Shown here: piece after piece, positions 15,027-24,714 of the stretch
Layout of the letters: each line of letters begins with the position of its first letter
How positions within the stretch are numbered: position 1 is the stretch's first letter
Origin: Paracoccus contaminans
GTDB lineage: Bacteria > Pseudomonadota > Alphaproteobacteria > Rhodobacterales > Rhodobacteraceae
Direction of reading: 5' to 3'
NCBI RefSeq assembly: GCF_002105555.1
Contig: NZ_CP020612.1
Span: 2,844,001 to 2,908,000 of the forward strand
Length of the DNA: 64,000 bases
Notes under the pieces: generated by a model
Seen by the model: only the letters and a program-made list of their open reading frames with translations
Databases searched by the model: none
What the model was told of the DNA's origin: nothing
Program-made: the position numbers and the translations under genes

Positions 15027-17084
15027 ATGTTCAAGAAGATCCTTATCGCCAACCGCGGTGAAATTGCCTGCCGCGTGATAAAGACCGCCCGAACAATGGG
15101 TATCGCCACGGTTGCCGTCTATTCGGATGCAGACCGCAACGCGCTGCATGTCAGGATGGCGGACGAGGCGGTGCATATCGGCCCTTCCCCGGCCAACCAG
15201 TCCTATATCGTGATCGACCGGATCATGGATGCGGTCCGCCGCACGGGGGCCGAAGCCGTTCACCCCGGATACGGTTTTCTTAGCGAGAACATGAAATTCG
15301 CAGAGGCTCTTGAGAAGGAGGGTGTGGTTTTCATCGGCCCGCCTTCGACGGCCATCGAGGCAATGGGCGACAAGATCACCTCGAAGAAGATCGCCCAGGA
15401 GGCCGGAGTCTCCACCGTGCCGGGCTATATGGGCCTGATCGCCGATGCGGATGAAGCGGTTCGGATTTCGGCCCAGATCGGCTATCCGGTGATGATCAAG
15501 GCCAGCGCCGGGGGCGGTGGCAAGGGCATGCGCATTGCCTGGAACGACCAGGAAGCGCGCGAGGGTTTCGACAGCTCGCGCAACGAGGCCGCCAGCAGCT
15601 TTGGCGACGACCGCATCTTTATTGAGAAATTCGTAACTCAGCCCCGCCATATCGAAATCCAGGTTCTGGCCGATAAGCATGGCAACTGCGTCTATCTGCA
15701 TGAGCGTGAATGTTCGATCCAGCGCCGCAACCAGAAGGTGATCGAGGAGGCGCCTTCGCCCTTTCTGGACGCCGCGACGCGCCGCGCGATGGGAGAGCAG
15801 GCGGTCGCCCTGGCCAAGGCGGTCGGCTATGCCAGCGCGGGCACGGTCGAGTTCATCGTCGACGCGAACAAGGTCTTTTATTTCCTTGAAATGAATACAA
15901 GATTGCAGGTCGAACATCCTGTGACCGAGCTGATCTCCGGGGTCGATCTGGTCGAACAGATGATCCGCGTGGCCGCGGGCGAGCGGCTGCCTTTTGCCCA
16001 GGATGATTTGTCCATCAACGGCTGGGCCATCGAGAGCCGGCTTTATGCCGAAGACCCCTATCGCAACTTCCTGCCCTCGATCGGCCGGCTGACGCGCTAT
16101 CGCCCGCCCGTGGAAACCGCCGCAGGCCCGCTGCTGGAGGCAGGCAAGTGGGTTCCTGCCCAGCCCGGCGGCCAGCCTCCCGCCGCATCGACCGGGGTGC
16201 GCAACGATACCGGCGTCTATGAGGGCGGCGAGATCAGCATGTTCTATGATCCCATGATCGCCAAGCTGTGCACCTGGGCACCAACGCGCGAAGGCGCGAT
16301 CGAGGCGATGCGCACCGCCCTGGACGGCTTTGAGGTCGAGGGGATCGGCCACAACCTGCCGTTCCTGTCAGCCGTGATGGACCATCCGCGTTTCGTGTCG
16401 GGCGACATCTCCACCGCCTTCATCGCCGAGGAATATCCTGACGGTTTCCAGGGCGCGACGCTGGCCGAGAGCGAGCTTGAGCGCATCGCGGCCGCCGCCG
16501 CCGCGATGCACCGCGTGGCCGAGATCCGGCGCACGCAGATCACAGGCCGGCTCGACAATCATGAACGGCGGGTGGGCGAGCGCTGGGTCGTGACGCTGAA
16601 CGGGCAGGAATATCCCGTTCGCGTCCGGGCCGACAGGGCCGGCTCGACGGTCGAGGTGAACGGCCGCGATCTGCGTGTTGAATCGGATTGGCGGCCCGGA
16701 CAGTCTCTGGCGCAGCTGATGGTGGATGGCGCGCCGCTGGCGCTGAAGGTCGATCGCATTCCGGCGGGGCTGCGGCTGCGCACCCGCGGGGCCGAACTGA
16801 AGACCCGCATCCGCCGCCCCCGTTCGGCCGAACTGGCCCGGCTGATGCCCGAGAAGCTGCCGCCCGACACCTCGAAGTTCCTGCTGTGCCCGATGCCGGG
16901 GCTGGTGGTCCGCATCAACGTGGCCGCAGGGGATGAGGTGCAGGAAGGTCAGGCGCTGGCCACCGTCGAGGCGATGAAGATGGAGAACATCCTGCGGGCC
17001 GAGCGCAAGGGCGTGGTCAAGTCGGTAAGCGCCGAGGCCGGGCAGAGCCTCAAGGTGGATGATGTTATCATGGAGTTCGAGTGA
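15027..17084 (+). CDS. pccA: Propionyl-CoA carboxylase, biotin carboxylase (alpha) subunit
   Basis: 685 residues with the full PccA order: biotin carboxylase domain ([23 protein letters not shown]-grasp loop [25 protein letters not shown]), a linking BT domain, and a C-terminal biotinyl domain with the biotin lysine in VEAMKMEN (about 16962-16985). It carboxylates its own biotin with ATP and bicarbonate and passes CO2 to PccB. GGGA at 15016-15019 lies seven bases before ATG 15027, which also matches the family N-terminus. An ATG at 15021 would add only Met-Phe. Transcription must begin between the terminator and 15027 or read through it. Confidence 0.95.
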   Translation: MFKKILIANRGEIACRVIKTARTMGIATVAVYSDADRNALHVRMADEAVHIGPSPANQSYIVIDRIMDAVRRTGAEAVHPGYGFLSENMKFAEALEKEGVVFIGPPSTAIEAMGDKITSKKIAQEAGVSTVPGYMGLIADADEAVRISAQIGYPVMIKASAGGGGKGMRIAWNDQEAREGFDSSRNEAASSFGDDRIFIEKFVTQPRHIEIQVLADKHGNCVYLHERECSIQRRNQKVIEEAPSPFLDAATRRAMGEQAVALAKAVGYASAGTVEFIVDANKVFYFLEMNTRLQVEHPVTELISGVDLVEQMIRVAAGERLPFAQDDLSINGWAIESRLYAEDPYRNFLPSIGRLTRYRPPVETAAGPLLEAGKWVPAQPGGQPPAASTGVRNDTGVYEGGEISMFYDPMIAKLCTWAPTREGAIEAMRTALDGFEVEGIGHNLPFLSAVMDHPRFVSGDISTAFIAEEYPDGFQGATLAESELERIAAAAAAMHRVAEIRRTQITGRLDNHERRVGERWVVTLNGQEYPVRVRADRAGSTVEVNGRDLRVESDWRPGQSLAQLMVDGAPLALKVDRIPAGLRLRTRGAELKTRIRRPRSAELARLMPEKLPPDTSKFLLCPMPGLVVRINVAAGDEVQEGQALATVEAMKMENILRAERKGVVKSVSAEAGQSLKVDDVIMEFE

Positions 17085-17193
17085 GGCTCACCAGCGCCTG
17101 CGGGGGTGGCAAGGACGCGCTTTCTGGCGCGGCCCTGTGCCATGCAGCGCGATACGGCGCGCATATTGCATCGCCGATCTGCCAACCTGAGCG

Positions 17194-17781
17194 TCAGGGC
17201 GCAGGCCCGCGCCGGGCGATCTCTTCCAGGCGGCTGGGAAATGTATCGATGATGCGGATGATCTCGCGCATGTCGCGTGGCTGGGGCTTGCGCTGTTTCA
17301 CCTGCCCGTCCTTGTCGATGATGACCAGCGAAAACCCCTGCGGGGCCAGCCGCTGGCGCCAGACGCTGCGTTCCGCAGGGTCGGTGTCGGAAATCACCAC
17401 CACGTCACGGTCGGCCAGTGGCCCGGCTTGCCCATGCAGCGCGGCCATCTGCACCGCAAAGGCGGGATCGGCGGGTGTATCGGCAAAGATCACGACCGCG
17501 CGGCTGCGATACAGCAGCTGTTCGGGCGTCACCTCACGCGCCAGCAGGTATGCCGGCTGCGGCCGCGCGGCCGGCGGGGCGGCCTGCGGCATGCGCGCCT
17601 CGGCCTGCGGGGCGGGCCGTGCGGGGGCGGCACGCTCGACCCGGACGGGCGGCGGGGGCGGGGCAGAGGCGCCCATGCCCAGCGCCGCCGGCGGCAGCGC
17701 AAGGACCAAGGCGGCCAATGCGGCAGAACGCGGGCTTTTGGAACGGAAAAGCCGCAAGGCACTGGCAATGGGCGTCATCAT
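17194..17781 (-). CDS. DUF4174-family exported protein
   Basis: 195 residues. The N-terminal hydrophobic run (AALAALVLALPPAALGMGA) is a likely signal peptide. A Pro/Ala/Arg-rich linker follows, then the DUF4174 domain: YRSRAVVIFADTPADPAF, ADRDVVVISDTDP, GFSLVIIDKDGQVKQRKPQP and REIIRIIDTFPSRLEEI. The domain is thioredoxin-like in appearance, but function is unknown. In Rhodobacteraceae it is commonly found between pccA and the mutase gene, as here, on the opposite strand. The start can be 17781 or 17778 (two adjacent ATGs). It is divergent from the mutase gene 46 bases away. Confidence 0.82.
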   Translation of the reverse strand: MMTPIASALRLFRSKSPRSAALAALVLALPPAALGMGASAPPPPPVRVERAAPARPAPQAEARMPQAAPPAARPQPAYLLAREVTPEQLLYRSRAVVIFADTPADPAFAVQMAALHGQAGPLADRDVVVISDTDPAERSVWRQRLAPQGFSLVIIDKDGQVKQRKPQPRDMREIIRIIDTFPSRLEEIARRGPAP

Positions 17782-17826
17782 GCGCCTGAATATAGCGACT
17801 GCATCCGCACCGGAAAGGACTGAGCC

Positions 17827-19962
17827 ATGATGAAAGCCGACCTGGACCAATGGCGCGCCCTTGCCAGCAAGGAACTCAAGGGCGCCGACCCGGACATGCT
17901 GAACTGGGACACGCTTGAGGGAATCACCGTCAAGCCGCTTTATACCGAGGCAGATACCGAAGGGCTGGACCATATGGGCAGCCTGCCCGGCATCGCGCCC
18001 TTCACCCGCGGCCCGCGGGCGACGATGTATGCCGGCCGGCCCTGGACGATCCGCCAGTATGCCGGCTTTTCGACGGCAGAGGAGAGCAACGCCTTCTATC
18101 GCCGCAATCTGGCCGCCGGGCAGCAGGGCGTGTCGGTTGCCTTCGACCTGGCCAGCCATCGCGGCTATGACAGCGACCACCCGCGCGTCGAAGGCGACGT
18201 GGGCAAGGCAGGCGTTGCCATCGACAGCGTCGAGGACATGAAGATCCTGTTCGACGGCATCCCGCTCGACAAGGTCTCGGTCTCGATGACCATGAACGGC
18301 GCGGTGATCCCGATCCTGGCGAACTTCATCGTCGCGGGCGAGGAACAGGGCGTGCCCCGCGCCGCCCTGTCGGGGACCATCCAGAACGACATCCTCAAGG
18401 AGTTCATGGTCCGCAACACCTATATCTATCCGCCCGAACCCTCGATGCGGATCATCGCGGACATCATCGGCTATACCGCGCGCGAGATGCCGAAGTTCAA
18501 CTCGATCTCGATCTCGGGCTATCACATGCAGGAGGCCGGGGCGAACCTCGTGCAGGAGCTCGCCTATACCCTGGCCGACGGGCGCGAATATGTCCGCGCC
18601 GCGATCGCCGCGGGCATGGACGTGGACGAATTCGCCGGGCGGCTCAGCTTTTTCTTCGCCATCGGCATGAACTTCTTCATGGAAATCGCCAAGCTGCGCG
18701 CTGCGCGGCTGCTGTGGCACCGCATCATGACCGAGTTCGGCGCCAGGAAGCAGTCGTCCCTGATGCTGCGCACGCATTGCCAGACCTCGGGCGTCAGCCT
18801 GACCGCGCTTGACCCCTACAACAACGTCATCCGCACCGCCTATGAGGCGATGAGCGCGGCACTGGGCGGCACCCAATCGCTGCACACCAACGCGTTGGAC
18901 GAGGCGATCGCCCTGCCCACCGACTTCTCGGCCCGCATCGCGCGGAACACGCAGCTGATCCTGCAGGAAGAAACGGGCATCACCCATGTCGTCGATCCGC
19001 TGGCCGGGTCGTATTACGTCGAATCGCTGACCGCCGAACTGGCCGACAAGGCCTGGGCGATCATCGAGGAGGTCGAGGCGATGGGCGGCATGACCAAGGC
19101 CGTCGCCACCGGCCAGCCCAAGCTGCGCATCGAGGAAACCGCCGCCCGCCGTCAGGCGATGATCGACCGGGGCGACGAGGTGATCGTCGGCGTCAACAAG
19201 TACCGCAAGGACAAGGAAGACCTGATCGACATCCTCGACATCGACAACATGAAGGTCCGCGCCAGCCAGATCGCCCGGCTGGAGAGCATCCGCGCCAGCC
19301 GCGACACCGCCGCCTGCGAACACGCGCTGGCCGAGGTCGAACGCCGCGCGCGTGAGGGCGGCAACCTGCTGGAGGCCGCCGTCGAGGCCGCGCGCGCCCG
19401 CGCCACTGTGGGCGAGATCAGCATGGCGATGGAAAACGTCTTTGGACGCCACCGGGCCGAGGTGAAAACCCTCGCCGGCGTCTATGGCGCTGCCTATGAG
19501 GGCGACGACGGCTTCGCGCAGATCCAGAAGGACGTCGAGGCGTTCGCCGCCGCCGAGGGGCGGCGCCCCCGGATGATGGTCGTCAAGATGGGACAGGACG
19601 GCCATGACCGCGGCGCCAAGGTGATCGCCACCGCTTTTGCCGATATCGGCTTTGACGTGGATGTCGGCCCGCTGTTCCAGACGCCCGAGGAAGCCGCGCA
19701 GGACGCGATCGACAATGACGTGCATATCATCGGCATCAGCTCGCTGGCCGCGGGCCACAAGACGCTGGCGCCCAAGCTGATCGCGGCGCTTGCGGCCAGG
19801 GGTGCGGACGACATCATCGTCATCTGCGGGGGCGTGATCCCCCAGCAGGATTACCAGTTCCTCTATGACGCAGGCGTTGCCGCCATCTTCGGTCCGGGCA
19901 CCAACATCCCGGATTCGGCGCGCGAGATCATGCGGATCGTGCGGGCGCGGCGGGGCATCTGA
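17827..19962 (+). CDS. scpA: Methylmalonyl-CoA mutase
   Basis: 711 residues, the single-polypeptide homodimeric type. The N-terminal TIM-barrel binds the CoA ester ([40 protein letters not shown]). The C-terminal domain binds adenosylcobalamin through [11 protein letters not shown] with the lower ligand His, then SSLAAGH and ICGGVIP. It converts (R)-methylmalonyl-CoA to succinyl-CoA, the step after propionyl-CoA carboxylase. AAAGGA at 17814-17819 fixes the start at 17827. No methylmalonyl-CoA epimerase gene is visible in the window. B12 dependence is certain from the motif; no B12 riboswitch is seen upstream. Confidence 0.96.
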   Translation: MMKADLDQWRALASKELKGADPDMLNWDTLEGITVKPLYTEADTEGLDHMGSLPGIAPFTRGPRATMYAGRPWTIRQYAGFSTAEESNAFYRRNLAAGQQGVSVAFDLASHRGYDSDHPRVEGDVGKAGVAIDSVEDMKILFDGIPLDKVSVSMTMNGAVIPILANFIVAGEEQGVPRAALSGTIQNDILKEFMVRNTYIYPPEPSMRIIADIIGYTAREMPKFNSISISGYHMQEAGANLVQELAYTLADGREYVRAAIAAGMDVDEFAGRLSFFFAIGMNFFMEIAKLRAARLLWHRIMTEFGARKQSSLMLRTHCQTSGVSLTALDPYNNVIRTAYEAMSAALGGTQSLHTNALDEAIALPTDFSARIARNTQLILQEETGITHVVDPLAGSYYVESLTAELADKAWAIIEEVEAMGGMTKAVATGQPKLRIEETAARRQAMIDRGDEVIVGVNKYRKDKEDLIDILDIDNMKVRASQIARLESIRASRDTAACEHALAEVERRAREGGNLLEAAVEAARARATVGEISMAMENVFGRHRAEVKTLAGVYGAAYEGDDGFAQIQKDVEAFAAAEGRRPRMMVVKMGQDGHDRGAKVIATAFADIGFDVDVGPLFQTPEEAAQDAIDNDVHIIGISSLAAGHKTLAPKLIAALAARGADDIIVICGGVIPQQDYQFLYDAGVAAIFGPGTNIPDSAREIMRIVRARRGI

Positions 19963-20007
19963 CGCAGCAGGGCCGGGGCGGCGCCTGCCGCCCCCCGGCG
20001 CCCCGCC

Positions 20008-21044
20008 TCAGCCCTCGGCCAGCAGCGCGCGCACGCGCGGGATAACCTGTTCGCCGTAAAGGCGCACACAATCCATCAGCGCCTCATGCGGCATCGGACC
20101 GGTGGCGTATTTCAGCTCGAAATGCGAGAGGCCCAGCGTCTTTACCGTGGCCGCGATCTTGCGGGCCACCGTCTCGGGCGATCCGACATACAGCGACCCG
20201 CCCCTGATCTCGGCAAGATAGCGGTCCTTGGTCGGGGCCGGCCAGCCGCGCTCGCGCCCGATGCGGGCGTTCGAATCGCGCCAGTGCGGCCAGAACGTCT
20301 CGACCGCCGCTTCGTCGGTGGCGGCGACAAAGCCGGGGGAATGAACGCCCACGGGGCGCGGATCGCGGCCCATCCGGCTGCAGGCATCCAGATACAGGTC
20401 GATGAACGGGCGGAACCGGGCCGGATTGCCGCCGATGATGGCCAGCATCAGCTGAACATCATGGCGCACCACCCTGATCACCGATTCGGGCGAGCCGCCC
20501 ACCCCGACCCAGATCGGCATGCCCTGCGGCGCCAGCGTCGGAAACAGCCGCGCCTCATTCAGCGGCGCACGGGTCTGCCCCTGCCATGTGACGGATGGCT
20601 GGCGCAGCATGCGCACCAGAACGTCCAGCTTTTCCTCGAACAGCCGGTCGTAATCGGCCATGTCGAAGCCGAACAGCCCATAGCTTTCGGTGAACGAGCC
20701 GCGCCCGACCACCACTTCCGCGCGCCCGTCCGACAGCGCGTTCAGCGTCGAGAACCGTTCCGCCACGCGGACCGGATCATCGGTCGAAAGCACCGTGACG
20801 GCAGTGCCGAGGCGGATATGCGAGGTGCGCGCGGCGATGGCCGCCAGCACCATCTCGGGCGCCGAAATCGCGAAATCGGGCCGGTGATGTTCGCCGAGGC
20901 CGATGAAATCGACACACCCACCTGATCGGCCAGCACCGCCTGTTCCACCACGTCGCGCAGCACCTGATCCATCGGGCGGGGGGTGCCGTCGGCGGCCTGC
21001 GTGACATCCCCGAAGGTATCCAGCCCAAGCGTGATTGCGTCCAT
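20008..21044 (-). pseudogene. LLM-class flavin-dependent oxidoreductase, frameshifted
   Basis: The natural start MDAITLGLDTFGDV lies at 21044, and this frame carries the protein through VLADQVGV. The remainder (DFIGLGEHHRPDFAISAPEM to the stop at 20008) continues in another frame. The switch falls in the run ACACAC at 20912-20917 (GTGTGT on the coding strand). Removing one GT restores QVGVDFIGLGEHH and a protein of about 344 residues. The family is bacterial-luciferase-like monooxygenases that use reduced flavin; the substrate is unknown. Either the gene is broken or two bases were added in sequencing. All the rest of the reading frame is intact, which favours a recent or artefactual change. 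Confidence 0.8.
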
Positions 21045-21214
21045 GTCGTCTCCTCTCGGGCAGGGCCCGCGCGTTCCGGTGTTTCCTGAAAGGTCGGCTG
21101 CGGGGCGGAAAGTTCAACCATCTGCGCCAGTTGGCAGATATGCGGCTGACGCCGAGGCACCCTGGGGTGACCGCCCGCTTGCCCCGCCGCGCACCTCGTG
21201 CGACCACCCGCGGC

Positions 21215-22030
21215 ATGGACGGCATCAAACAGATCATCTGCATCAAATGGGGCACCAAGTTCGGCCCCCACTATGTGAACCGCCTGCGGGCGATGATCGC
21301 GCGCAACATCACCCCGCCGTTCCGGCTGATCTGTTTCACCGATGATGCCTCCGGGCTGCATCCCGACGTGGTGGTGCGCCCCCTGCCCGACTTTCACTAT
21401 GAGGCGCCGCGCAACACGCTGGGCAAATGGCCCAAGTCGCGGCTTTGGGGCGATCTGGGCGATATCCGGGGGACGGTGCTTTTTCTCGATCTAGATGTCG
21501 TGATCACCGGAAATCTGGACGATTTCTTTACCTTCGGCGATCCGGCGGACACGGTGCTGGCGACCAATCCGCAGACGGTCAAGCCGTTCGAGCGGCTGGG
21601 GCAGACCTCGGTCTATCGGATGCAGGTCGGCAGGCTGGCGCCGCTGCAACGCATCTTTGCCGCCGACCCGCAGGGGGTGGCCGACAAATACCGGTTCGAG
21701 CAGCGATTCGTCACCCGCCGCGCGCCGGGGGGCGTGAAGTTCTGGCCGCGGGGCTGGGTCGTCCATTTCCGGCAGCACTGCGTGCCGCCCGTGCCGCTGC
21801 GCTATTGGCAGGAACCGCGCATCCCCAGGGGCGCGCGGATCGTGATCTTTGCCGGCAGCCTCAACCCCCCCGATGCGATCGCCGGCCGCTGGAGCGAGGA
21901 TGACATCCACCGCCCGCCCGCCGAGCATCTGCGCGCCGCCCTTGACGGCCGCCGGCGCGAAGCCTTGGGCCGGCACCTGCGCCATTACCTGCGCCCGACC
22001 GGGTGGGTCGACCGGCTGTGGCGCGAATAG
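21215..22030 (+). CDS. Glycosyltransferase-like protein
   Basis: 271 residues. The N-terminus (IKQIICIKWGTKFGPHYVNR), the run FRLICFTDDASGL and the metal-binding style DxD in VLFLDLDVVITGNLDDFF look like a nucleotide-sugar transferase of the GT8 type. Later blocks (ADKYRFEQRFVTR, VVIFAGSLNPPDA) recur in a Rhodobacteraceae family often labelled as hypothetical or glycosyltransferase. There is no membrane segment. The sugar and acceptor are unknown. ATG 21215 was chosen because it opens directly into the conserved part. The 3' end overlaps the next gene by 13 bases. The donor-binding assignment rests on short motifs only. Confidence 0.6.
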   Translation: MDGIKQIICIKWGTKFGPHYVNRLRAMIARNITPPFRLICFTDDASGLHPDVVVRPLPDFHYEAPRNTLGKWPKSRLWGDLGDIRGTVLFLDLDVVITGNLDDFFTFGDPADTVLATNPQTVKPFERLGQTSVYRMQVGRLAPLQRIFAADPQGVADKYRFEQRFVTRRAPGGVKFWPRGWVVHFRQHCVPPVPLRYWQEPRIPRGARIVIFAGSLNPPDAIAGRWSEDDIHRPPAEHLRAALDGRRREALGRHLRHYLRPTGWVDRLWRE

Positions 22031-22536
22031 ACGACGCGCCCTCCGCATGGCATCTGCTGCCAGCGGCGCTTGCGGCCGAGCTGGGCCTGACCATCGCCGC
22101 CTTCGGCCATCTCGAGGACATGCTCAAGCGCGCAATCTTCGCGCTGGATCGTCACCATCTGCCGGCGGGCATCAGCGAGCGGGATTTCAGGGAATGGCTG
22201 CGGCGGATGGACCATGTCGCCGCCGATTCGCTGGGCACCCTGATCGAACGGCTGGAGCGCACGCTGCTGCGCGAGGGCCGCGCCAACCCTGCCCTTGCCG
22301 CAGACCTCGCGGAAATCAGGGAATGGCGCAATCTGCTGTGCCATGCGGCCTGGAGGCCCGCCCTGGGCGGCGCCGGCTGGCAGCCCGTCTTTGCCAATAC
22401 GAAAGGCGAGGTTTTCGATGGCATCCTTGCCGAGCCGGACCTTGCCGCGATCCGCGCGCTGACCCTTGATGCCGCCGCCCGCGCGCGGCGGATCATCGAG
22501 GGGCTGGACAGCGAGGGCAACGGGGCCGGGGACTGA
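22018..22536 (+). CDS. Hypothetical protein with HEPN-type R-N-x3-H motif
   Basis: About 172 residues from a GTG at 22018 inside the 3' end of the glycosyltransferase gene; a GTG at 22003 is the alternative. It is predicted to be all-helical: LGLTIAAFGHLEDMLKRAIF, a long middle helix pair, then EIREWRNLLCHAAWRP, which contains R-N-L-L-C-H. This spacing (R, N next to it, four residues to H) is the active-site pattern of HEPN domains, many of which are RNases in toxin or immunity systems, though some are non-catalytic. I know no named family for it. The overlap suggests joint expression with the gene upstream. No partner antitoxin is apparent. Confidence 0.6.
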   Translation: MARIDDAPSAWHLLPAALAAELGLTIAAFGHLEDMLKRAIFALDRHHLPAGISERDFREWLRRMDHVAADSLGTLIERLERTLLREGRANPALAADLAEIREWRNLLCHAAWRPALGGAGWQPVFANTKGEVFDGILAEPDLAAIRALTLDAAARARRIIEGLDSEGNGAGD

Positions 22537-22627
22537 ACGCGCAGGCCCGGCGCGCATGCGGCCAACCGTTGCCAAGCCCCCGCGCGCCGCGCTAACACCG
22601 CCCGACCCAGACGCTGCGAGGCATTCC

Positions 22628-23932
22628 ATGACCGCCCCCATCACCCCGGCGCCGCTGCGCCTTGGCATCGCCGGCCTCGGCACGGTGGGGATCGGCGTCG
22701 TCAGGATCATCCAGGCGCATGCCGACCTGCTGTCGGCGCGTGCCGGCCGGCCGGTGCGGATCACCGCCATCTGCGCCCGCGATCGCAAGAAGAACCGCGA
22801 TGCGGATCTGTCGGGCTATGACTGGGTGGACTGCGCCACCGACCTGGCCCGGCGTGATGATGTCGATGTGGTCGTCGAGCTGATCGGCGGCGACGAGGGG
22901 ATCGCCCGCCAGGCGGTCGAACTGGCGCTGGACAACGGCAAGGACGTGGTGACGGCCAACAAGGCGTTGCTGGCGATCCATGGGCAGGCGCTGGCCGAAC
23001 GGGCCGAGGCCAAGGGCCGTCTGATCCGGTTCGAGGCCGCAGTCGCGGGCGGCATCCCGGTGATCAAGACCATGACCGAAAGCCTGGCCGGCAACCGCAT
23101 CCGCCGGGTCATGGGGGTGATGAACGGCACCTGCAACTATATCCTGACGCGGATGCAGTCGGGCGGCCTGCCCTATGCGGCCGTGTTCGAGGAAGCGCGC
23201 AAGCTCGGCTATCTCGAGGCTGATCCGACGCTGGACGTGGGCGGCATCGACGCCTCCCACAAGCTGGCGATCCTCGCCTCGATTGCCTTCGGCACCCGCA
23301 TCGCCTTTGACGGGGTCGAGATCGAGGGGATCGAGCGGGTGTCCATCGACGACATCAACCGCGCCGCCGACATGGGATACCGCATCAAGCTGCTGGGCGT
23401 GGCGCAGATGACCGGGCGCGGGCTGGAACAGCGCATGTCGCCCTGCCTCGTGCCCGCCGACAGCCCCCTGGGCCAGCTTGAGGGCGGCACCAACATGGTG
23501 GTGATCGAAGGGGATGCCGTCGGCCAGATCGTCCTGCGCGGCGCAGGCGCGGGCGCGGGGCCGACCGCCAGCGCGGTGATGTCGGACATCATCGAGATCG
23601 CCCGCGGCGTGCGCCTGCCGGTGTTCGGCCAGCCTGCCGGCAGCCTGGCCCGCACCCAGCCCGCCCGGACCGCGGTGCCGGCAGCCTATTACCTGCGGCT
23701 GACGCTGGCCGACAAGCCCGGCGCGCTGGCCAAGGTGGCAACCGTGCTGGGGGATGCGGGCATCTCGATCGATCGCATGCGCCAGTATGACGACGAGGAC
23801 ACGGGCGAGGCGCCGGTGCTGATCGTCACCCACAAGACCACGCCCGACGCCATCGACCACGCGATCGAGACACTGCCCTCGACTGGGGTGCTGGTCGGCG
23901 ATCCCGTCGAACTGCGGATCGAGGAAGTCTGA
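22628..23932 (+). CDS. hom: Homoserine dehydrogenase
   Basis: 434 residues. The NAD(P)-binding start LGIAGLGTVGIGVVRII, the catalytic segment NKALLAIHGQALAE with VAGGIPVIKTMTES, GVMNGTCNYILTRM, and YLEADPTLDVGGIDASHKLA are all typical. A C-terminal ACT domain (LTLADKPGALAKVATVLGDA) probably gives feedback control by threonine. It reduces aspartate semialdehyde to homoserine, the branch to threonine and methionine. The ATG 22628 matches the family N-terminus. Monocistronic in appearance, with a hairpin element just downstream. Confidence 0.95.
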   Translation: MTAPITPAPLRLGIAGLGTVGIGVVRIIQAHADLLSARAGRPVRITAICARDRKKNRDADLSGYDWVDCATDLARRDDVDVVVELIGGDEGIARQAVELALDNGKDVVTANKALLAIHGQALAERAEAKGRLIRFEAAVAGGIPVIKTMTESLAGNRIRRVMGVMNGTCNYILTRMQSGGLPYAAVFEEARKLGYLEADPTLDVGGIDASHKLAILASIAFGTRIAFDGVEIEGIERVSIDDINRAADMGYRIKLLGVAQMTGRGLEQRMSPCLVPADSPLGQLEGGTNMVVIEGDAVGQIVLRGAGAGAGPTASAVMSDIIEIARGVRLPVFGQPAGSLARTQPARTAVPAAYYLRLTLADKPGALAKVATVLGDAGISIDRMRQYDDEDTGEAPVLIVTHKTTPDAIDHAIETLPSTGVLVGDPVELRIEEV

Positions 23933-23965
23933 GCGCAGCGCAGCCGCCCGGCCCCTGCCGTCGGA

Positions 23966-24000
23966 GCGGGGCGCTGCCCCGCACCCCGGGATATTTGGGG
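23966..24000. repeat. Hairpin plus CCCCGGGATATTTGGGG element between convergent genes
   Basis: A perfect 7-bp hairpin GCGGGGC-GCT-GCCCCGC (23966-23982) is followed by CCCCGGGATATTTGGGG (23984-24000). From memory, very similar strings occur between many gene pairs in Rhodobacteraceae genomes, where they seem to serve as bidirectional terminators or dispersed repeats. Here it separates hom (+) from the GntR gene (-). Confidence 0.5.
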
Positions 24001-24019
24001 CCGCCCGAGGGGGCCGGCG

Positions 24020-24700
24020 TCAGCGCCGCTCGGGCGCGGGCAGCAGGTGGCGCAGCCCTTGCGTCACATCCGTGCGCACCGCAAGGCGCAGCCCCGGCTC
24101 GTCCCCCGCCCGCAGGGCCGCCAGGATCATGCGGTGATGGCGCGGCGGCTCGTTCCGGCGCATGCGCTGATAAACGGCGCGCATGGTCGGGCCCAGCTGT
24201 AGCCAGATCGTTTCCAGGATCGCCAGCATCGCCGGCGCCTGCGCCCGCAGATACAGTGTGCGATGGAATTCCAGGTTGCTGCGGATATAGCCGACCGCAT
24301 CATGATTCTGCGCCGCCTCGCCGATGGCGCCGTTGATCGCCGACAGACGGTCGATCAGCGCGAAATGCGCCCGCGGCATGGCCCGCGAGGCAAGTTCCGG
24401 CTCGATCAGGGCGCGCAGCGCGGCCAGTTCCTCGATCCGCTCGACCGACAGCTCTGGCGTGGCCACCCGGCCCGAGGCGGACAGGGTCAGCGCCCCCTCG
24501 GCCAGCAAGCGGCGCACGGCCTCGCGCGCCGGGGTCATGCTGACGCGGTGCTCGGCCGCGATGCCGCGCAGCGTCAGGGCGCGGCCGGGGGGCAACTGGC
24601 CGATCATGATCTGCGTGCGCAGGCTGCGATACAGGCGTTCATGCGCGGCGGGCAGGACAGGCTGGGGGATGCGGCGGCCATCGCCCGATGTTGTGATCAC
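24020..24700 (-). CDS. GntR-family (FCD domain) transcriptional regulator
   Basis: 226 residues from GTG 24700, the usual length for the FadR/FCD branch. The N-terminal winged helix reads LYRSLRTQIMIGQLPPGRAL and MTPAREAVRRLLAEGAL. The C-terminal all-helical FCD ligand domain includes ELAALRALIEPELASRA and SNLEFHRTLYLRA, with His residues that often hold a metal. A longer open frame back to 24811 would run into the end of the metalloprotease gene and lacks family sequence. The regulated genes and effector are not evident. It follows the YgjP-type gene on the same strand with 14 bases between. Confidence 0.88.
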   Translation of the reverse strand: MITTSGDGRRIPQPVLPAAHERLYRSLRTQIMIGQLPPGRALTLRGIAAEHRVSMTPAREAVRRLLAEGALTLSASGRVATPELSVERIEELAALRALIEPELASRAMPRAHFALIDRLSAINGAIGEAAQNHDAVGYIRSNLEFHRTLYLRAQAPAMLAILETIWLQLGPTMRAVYQRMRRNEPPRHHRMILAALRAGDEPGLRLAVRTDVTQGLRHLLPAPERR

Positions 24701-24714
24701 GCAGCCCGCCGCTG

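Noticed and set aside
17194..19758. An 854-codon antisense frame over the mutase gene
   Set aside because: Only its last part (17194-17781) is a real gene (DUF4174). The rest is a shadow of the mutase coding strand.
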